27,236 nucleotides of DNA, taken from Gammaproteobacteria bacterium. Its GTDB lineage: Bacteria; Pseudomonadota; Gammaproteobacteria; Steroidobacterales; Woeseiaceae. This document shows positions 24,710 to 27,236 of the stretch, piece by piece; the stretch's first letter is position 1, and each line of letters starts with the position of its first letter. Both the position numbers and the translations under genes were made by a program. The stretch is taken from NCBI GenBank assembly GCA_029881015.1, contig JAOUNK010000008.1, forward strand, positions 1-27,236. The letters are read 5' to 3'. Below the pieces are notes generated by a model, which worked only from the letters and a program-made list of their open reading frames with translations, did no database searches and had not been told where the DNA came from.

Positions 24710-24798
24710 GATGTTTGAGGAATCCATGCCAGGACAGGCGAATACTCAATTTGACGAACAGAGTCGGAAGTCCGGCTACGATCCAGAGAATGTTCTCT

Positions 24799-24939
24799 TA
24801 AGAATTATTGGCCGCTTTCCGGATCAATCTACTCTGATGGCAGGCGGGGCACCGGGGATTCACACGCCGGCCGTACCTTTTGCTGCCGCAGCGCGTGCAG
24901 GAAGAACGTCAGCCACGGTTGCCAGTCAGGCGTTTCTGT
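24799..24939 (-). pseudogene. Decayed second copy of the fic 3' end (direct repeat copy B)
   Basis: 24799-24865 matches 7546-7612 and 24870-24939 matches 7840-7909, with seven differences in all; the 227 bp between these blocks in the intact gene are missing. The fragment covers the fic stop region and part of its C-terminal domain, in the same orientation as the full gene. Nothing else of fic is present. It marks the right edge of the GlcNAc locus. Confidence 0.9.
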
Positions 24940-24955
24940 TTCAGGCCATCCGGGT

Positions 24956-25001
24956 GGGTCAATTTTCCGTGCAAATCCCGGGTCAATATTGGCTGCAAAT
25001 C
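24956..25001. repeat. Two imperfect 22-bp repeats resembling insertion-sequence termini
   Basis: GGGTCAATTTTCCGTGCAAATC (split here as GGGTCAATTTTCC / GTGCAAATC, 24956-24977) and GGGTCAATATTGG / CTGCAAATC (24980-25001) repeat with a 24-bp period. Tandem short boxes of this look are typical of IS21-type ends. No transposase gene is present, so this would be a solo remnant. The family link is from memory. Confidence 0.45.
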
Positions 25002-25053
25002 GACAAGGGGTCGAACCGAAGTTTCAAATCGACAAGGGGTCGAACCGAAGTTT
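24996..25053. repeat. Perfect 29-bp tandem duplication with inverted arm
   Basis: The 29 bases from 24996 (CAAATCGACAAGGGG, then TCGAACCGAAGTTT) are repeated exactly at 25025-25053. GGGGTCGAACCGAA is then mirrored by TTCGGTTCCACCCC at 25062-25075 with one mismatch, so the array could fold into a long hairpin, like REP/RAYT-associated elements. Confidence 0.7.
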
Positions 25054-25081
25054 CCGACATATTCGGTTCCACCCCAGTTTC

Positions 25082-25374
25082 TTCCTGATTCTTTCCAGAA
25101 AGGCCCCCCAACGAGACCTCTCTTACTCGTGCCTCCAATTCAGTAACACCCGACAAAACGTGACTGCCAGAGCAAGGTAGAGCACGTTCCAGATGCCTGG
25201 CCAAGCAGGCCTGCGGTGGAGAACACGCCGCCAAGATCTATCGAGGCGACTAATGCGCCAAGAACGCTGATCCGACAACGAATGCCTGGAACCTTGGCAG
25301 GATTTCGTCGGCGCTTGTCAGACCCTCCGGACTGCCTTCGATCGTGATCCCGCGCGACCAGTAAGCGGCAGATG
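25082..25374. other. Intergenic stretch, possibly a gene remnant
   Basis: No intact gene is supportable. On the minus strand, sensible membrane-like peptide fragments (SIDLGGVFSTAGLLGQ, then in another frame ALAVTFCRVLLNWRHE before a stop) suggest a frameshifted end of a small membrane protein near 25130-25270. This is weak. Confidence 0.3.
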
Positions 25375-26220
25375 TTAATTCCTGAGGGCACGACACTCCG
25401 CCTCACGGCCGCGAATCACGCGCTCACCCGTCATTGGCCCCTTTGTCTCAGTGACGATCGTATTCTGGCCTTCCTGGTGATCATCGGTGTAGAAATACAC
25501 GACGACCCAATCATCTGTCCGCCCGAGCTCGTGTGCCCTGGCCGTGTTGGAGAATAATGCCGTGAAGTGCCATTTCCCGCGGTCGGTATGCAGGATGGGC
25601 AACCATGCGAGTCCTTCGGGATTGAAACGCTTCGGCGCGATCTTCGGCAACTTTCCGGCAGCAGAGCTTTGCCGATACTCCTGATCGACATCAAGCAGCA
25701 TTTCAGCCGGAGGCGATATTTGCGGCGGTTGCCGCGGGCTGCGACTACGACCGAGCAAGGCGGCGAGGCCCGACTGGATTGCTGCCGCACGCCGGACGCC
25801 AACTCCGGGAACCGCGGTAAGCCGACCGTCGTATGCAGCAACCTCCAGTGCTTCGAGCGTATCAACATGTAATGCGTCGTGAATGGCGTGCGCGAGCTTC
25901 GGCCCTATTCCCGGCACCGTCCTGAACAGGTTTTCCGGCGGCGTCTCACCGCGAAGACGGTCGAGCTGCGATAATCGCCCCGTTCTGGCGATTTCATCGA
26001 TGGACGCGGCCAGGCCCCGACCAATCGCGGGAAGGGCGATCAATCCGGCGACGCCGTCGTCACGCAGAATGTCGCGAGCATCAACTTCCAGAGACTCAAG
26101 CGTCTGAGCTGCCCGAACGTAGGCGTTGACACGAAAAGGATTTGCCGCCTGTTGCCGCAGCACCTCCGCACATTTGCGGAGAATTCCGGCAGCTTCCAAA
26201 TTAAAACGTGAGCTATTCAT
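25375..26220 (-). CDS. Helix-hairpin-helix DNA-binding protein with PolX-like N-terminus
   Basis: The 281-residue protein starts with a helical domain like the 8-kDa domain of family X DNA polymerases (ILRKCAEVLRQQAANPFRVNAYVRAAQTLE, in two parts; then LIALPAIGRGLAASIDEIARTG). Two helix-hairpin-helix motifs follow: FRTVPGIGPKLAHAIHDAL and LTAVPGVGVRRAAAIQSGL (about residues 95-170). No polymerase palm (no GSxRR or DxD) is present. The C-terminal 90 residues are a separate beta-rich-looking domain (LPILHTDRGKWHFTALFSN, DDWVVVYFY) ending in ETKGPMTGERVIRGREAEC. It should bind DNA non-specifically, perhaps gapped or branched. It starts 4 bp after the sensor ATPase stop, so the two are an operon. 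Confidence 0.75.
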   Translation of the reverse strand: MNSSRFNLEAAGILRKCAEVLRQQAANPFRVNAYVRAAQTLESLEVDARDILRDDGVAGLIALPAIGRGLAASIDEIARTGRLSQLDRLRGETPPENLFRTVPGIGPKLAHAIHDALHVDTLEALEVAAYDGRLTAVPGVGVRRAAAIQSGLAALLGRSRSPRQPPQISPPAEMLLDVDQEYRQSSAAGKLPKIAPKRFNPEGLAWLPILHTDRGKWHFTALFSNTARAHELGRTDDWVVVYFYTDDHQEGQNTIVTETKGPMTGERVIRGREAECRALRN

Positions 26221-26224
26221 GGGG

Positions 26225-27236
26225 TCACGCCGCCTCAGGAAAGCGGACGGCTTCGACGTCTGCGACAGTAATCCTTCGCCGTTGCTGCTCGTGGAGGCGC
26301 GTCACCAGGGAAATGCAGATCTTCTGAATCAGGTACGGCTTGCCGCCGGTGAGCGAGATGATCCTCTCGACGACACCTTCGTCCAGTTTGAACATGCTGC
26401 CGATCGGGCGCTCTATGAGCTCCTGTGCCTCCCGAGGTCCGAACGGTTTGACCTCGATTTCCTCGAAGAAGTTGTACCAGGGGCTTCCTTCCCGCTCCCA
26501 CTGCTTCTTGATTTCGACGCCAGAGACAACCGCCACGAGGCTCTCCGCAAAACTCTTCATAAAGAGGCTGCGAAGCCTCTGATTGACTCGGGGGTCGTAG
26601 TCATTCAGTTCATCGACTTCGTCTATCAGCAGTACCAGCCTGACTTTTTTCAGGGTTCGTTCTTCGAGCGTCTTTAGAACGGCGCGAACGTCGCGCAGGA
26701 AGTCTCGATAGGAATACTCGCCGGACGTGTCGAAGCCAGGCCGCAGGTCACCTAGGATCGGCGCCAGTTCCTGAAAAATGTCTTCGGCGATGGTCTGGAA
26801 GAAATGCGTCTCCGGCGTGCCTTGCAGGTCGACAAAGACGGGGTGAAACTCGTATAGCGGATCGTCGAGCGCGCGTAACCGTTTCTTGAGCTGATGCTGA
26901 ATCGAGGTCTTGCCGATGCGCCGTTCGCCGTACAGGAGCAGGCTGTTGTTGTGAATCGTTTGCAGGATGCGGTCGACCAACTCGCGTCTGCCAAAAAACA
27001 TATCCTCTTCAATGACAGGTGCGCCTGCTACGTATGGATTGAATCGGCGCTTGCGCAGTTGCTGCCCACGCCGGTAGCGCCGCCACAGGAACAAGGCAGC
27101 CAGTGCTGCAACGGCGCCGCTTGCGAGCGCATAGAACCAAGGCGCCCGAAAGAACGGGCGAGCGTACATCACGGCGTATTCACTGCCTGAACTCAGGTTT
27201 TCGGCGTCTGTCGCTTCGAGCCTGAAGACTGAGCGG
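26225..27236 (-). CDS. Partial sensor ATPase: Y_Y_Y-type domain end, membrane segment, AAA/STAND-like ATPase
   Basis: The frame is open to the window edge. Although GTG/ATG codons occur near 27170, the upstream codons read FRLEATDAENLSSGSEYAV, followed by RPFFRAPWFYALASGAVA. This matches the end of a Y_Y_Y domain and the following membrane segment of two-component-propeller sensors (pattern: FxxPFWxxWWFY). The true start is therefore off the window. After the transmembrane segment come FFGRRELVDRIL, Walker A LLYGERRIGKTSI, Walker B RLVLLIDEVDELND, and VAVVSGVEIKKQW, an AAA_16/STAND-like ATPase, then a winged-helix-like tail (TGGKPYLIQKICISLV). A propeller-Y_Y_Y sensor wired to an ATPase instead of a kinase is unusual. 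Ligand and output are unknown. Confidence 0.75.
   Translation of the reverse strand, partial: RSVFRLEATDAENLSSGSEYAVMYARPFFRAPWFYALASGAVAALAALFLWRRYRRGQQLRKRRFNPYVAGAPVIEEDMFFGRRELVDRILQTIHNNSLLLYGERRIGKTSIQHQLKKRLRALDDPLYEFHPVFVDLQGTPETHFFQTIAEDIFQELAPILGDLRPGFDTSGEYSYRDFLRDVRAVLKTLEERTLKKVRLVLLIDEVDELNDYDPRVNQRLRSLFMKSFAESLVAVVSGVEIKKQWEREGSPWYNFFEEIEVKPFGPREAQELIERPIGSMFKLDEGVVERIISLTGGKPYLIQKICISLVTRLHEQQRRRITVADVEAVRFPEAA

Overview
The window looks like a chromosomal segment of a gammaproteobacterium that degrades polymers. It carries a TonB-dependent receptor of the Xanthomonas/Caulobacter type, lipoproteins, an N-acetylglucosamine (GlcNAc) pathway without a visible PTS, and a tRNA-Thr fragment close to the enterobacterial sequence. 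Species cannot be set from the window; a marine or soil Xanthomonadales-, Woeseia- or Alteromonadales-like lineage is an inference.

Left part (1-7.5 kb): the start of an exported protein running off the edge; an ICMT/PEMT-like membrane methyltransferase divergent from a membrane-anchored LytTR regulator; a secreted trypsin-like protease with a clear terminator; a lipoprotein gene broken by an internal deletion; an alpha/beta hydrolase; and a two-gene ABC-2 exporter. The permease stop codon is fused to the 3' half of a tRNA-Thr(UGU).

Middle (7.6-24.7 kb): a class II Fic protein, then a chitin/GlcNAc utilisation locus. It holds a Gfo/Idh oxidoreductase divergent from a TonB-dependent receptor, a TPR-sulfotransferase, a lipoprotein GH18 chitinase overlapping a GH20 hexosaminidase, a LacI-family regulator, a BadF-type GlcNAc kinase, an SSS symporter, and convergent nagA-nagB. 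Inferred flow: chitin is cut at the surface (GH18), oligomers cross the outer membrane (TonB receptor), the symporter imports GlcNAc or chitobiose, GH20 releases GlcNAc, and the kinase, NagA and NagB yield fructose-6-phosphate. Perfect or near-perfect palindromes centred on GACAACGTTGTC lie at the receptor, kinase and nagA promoters and are almost certainly operators, most simply of the local LacI protein.

Right part (24.7-27.2 kb): a shrunken second copy of the fic 3' end, in the same orientation as the intact gene, so the GlcNAc locus lies between fic-derived direct repeats about 17 kb apart. IS-end-like and tandem repeats follow, then an operon of a sensor ATPase (Y_Y_Y remnant, membrane segment, AAA domain; cut by the window edge) and a PolX-like helix-hairpin-helix protein. 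No integrase, transposase, CRISPR array or rRNA was seen.
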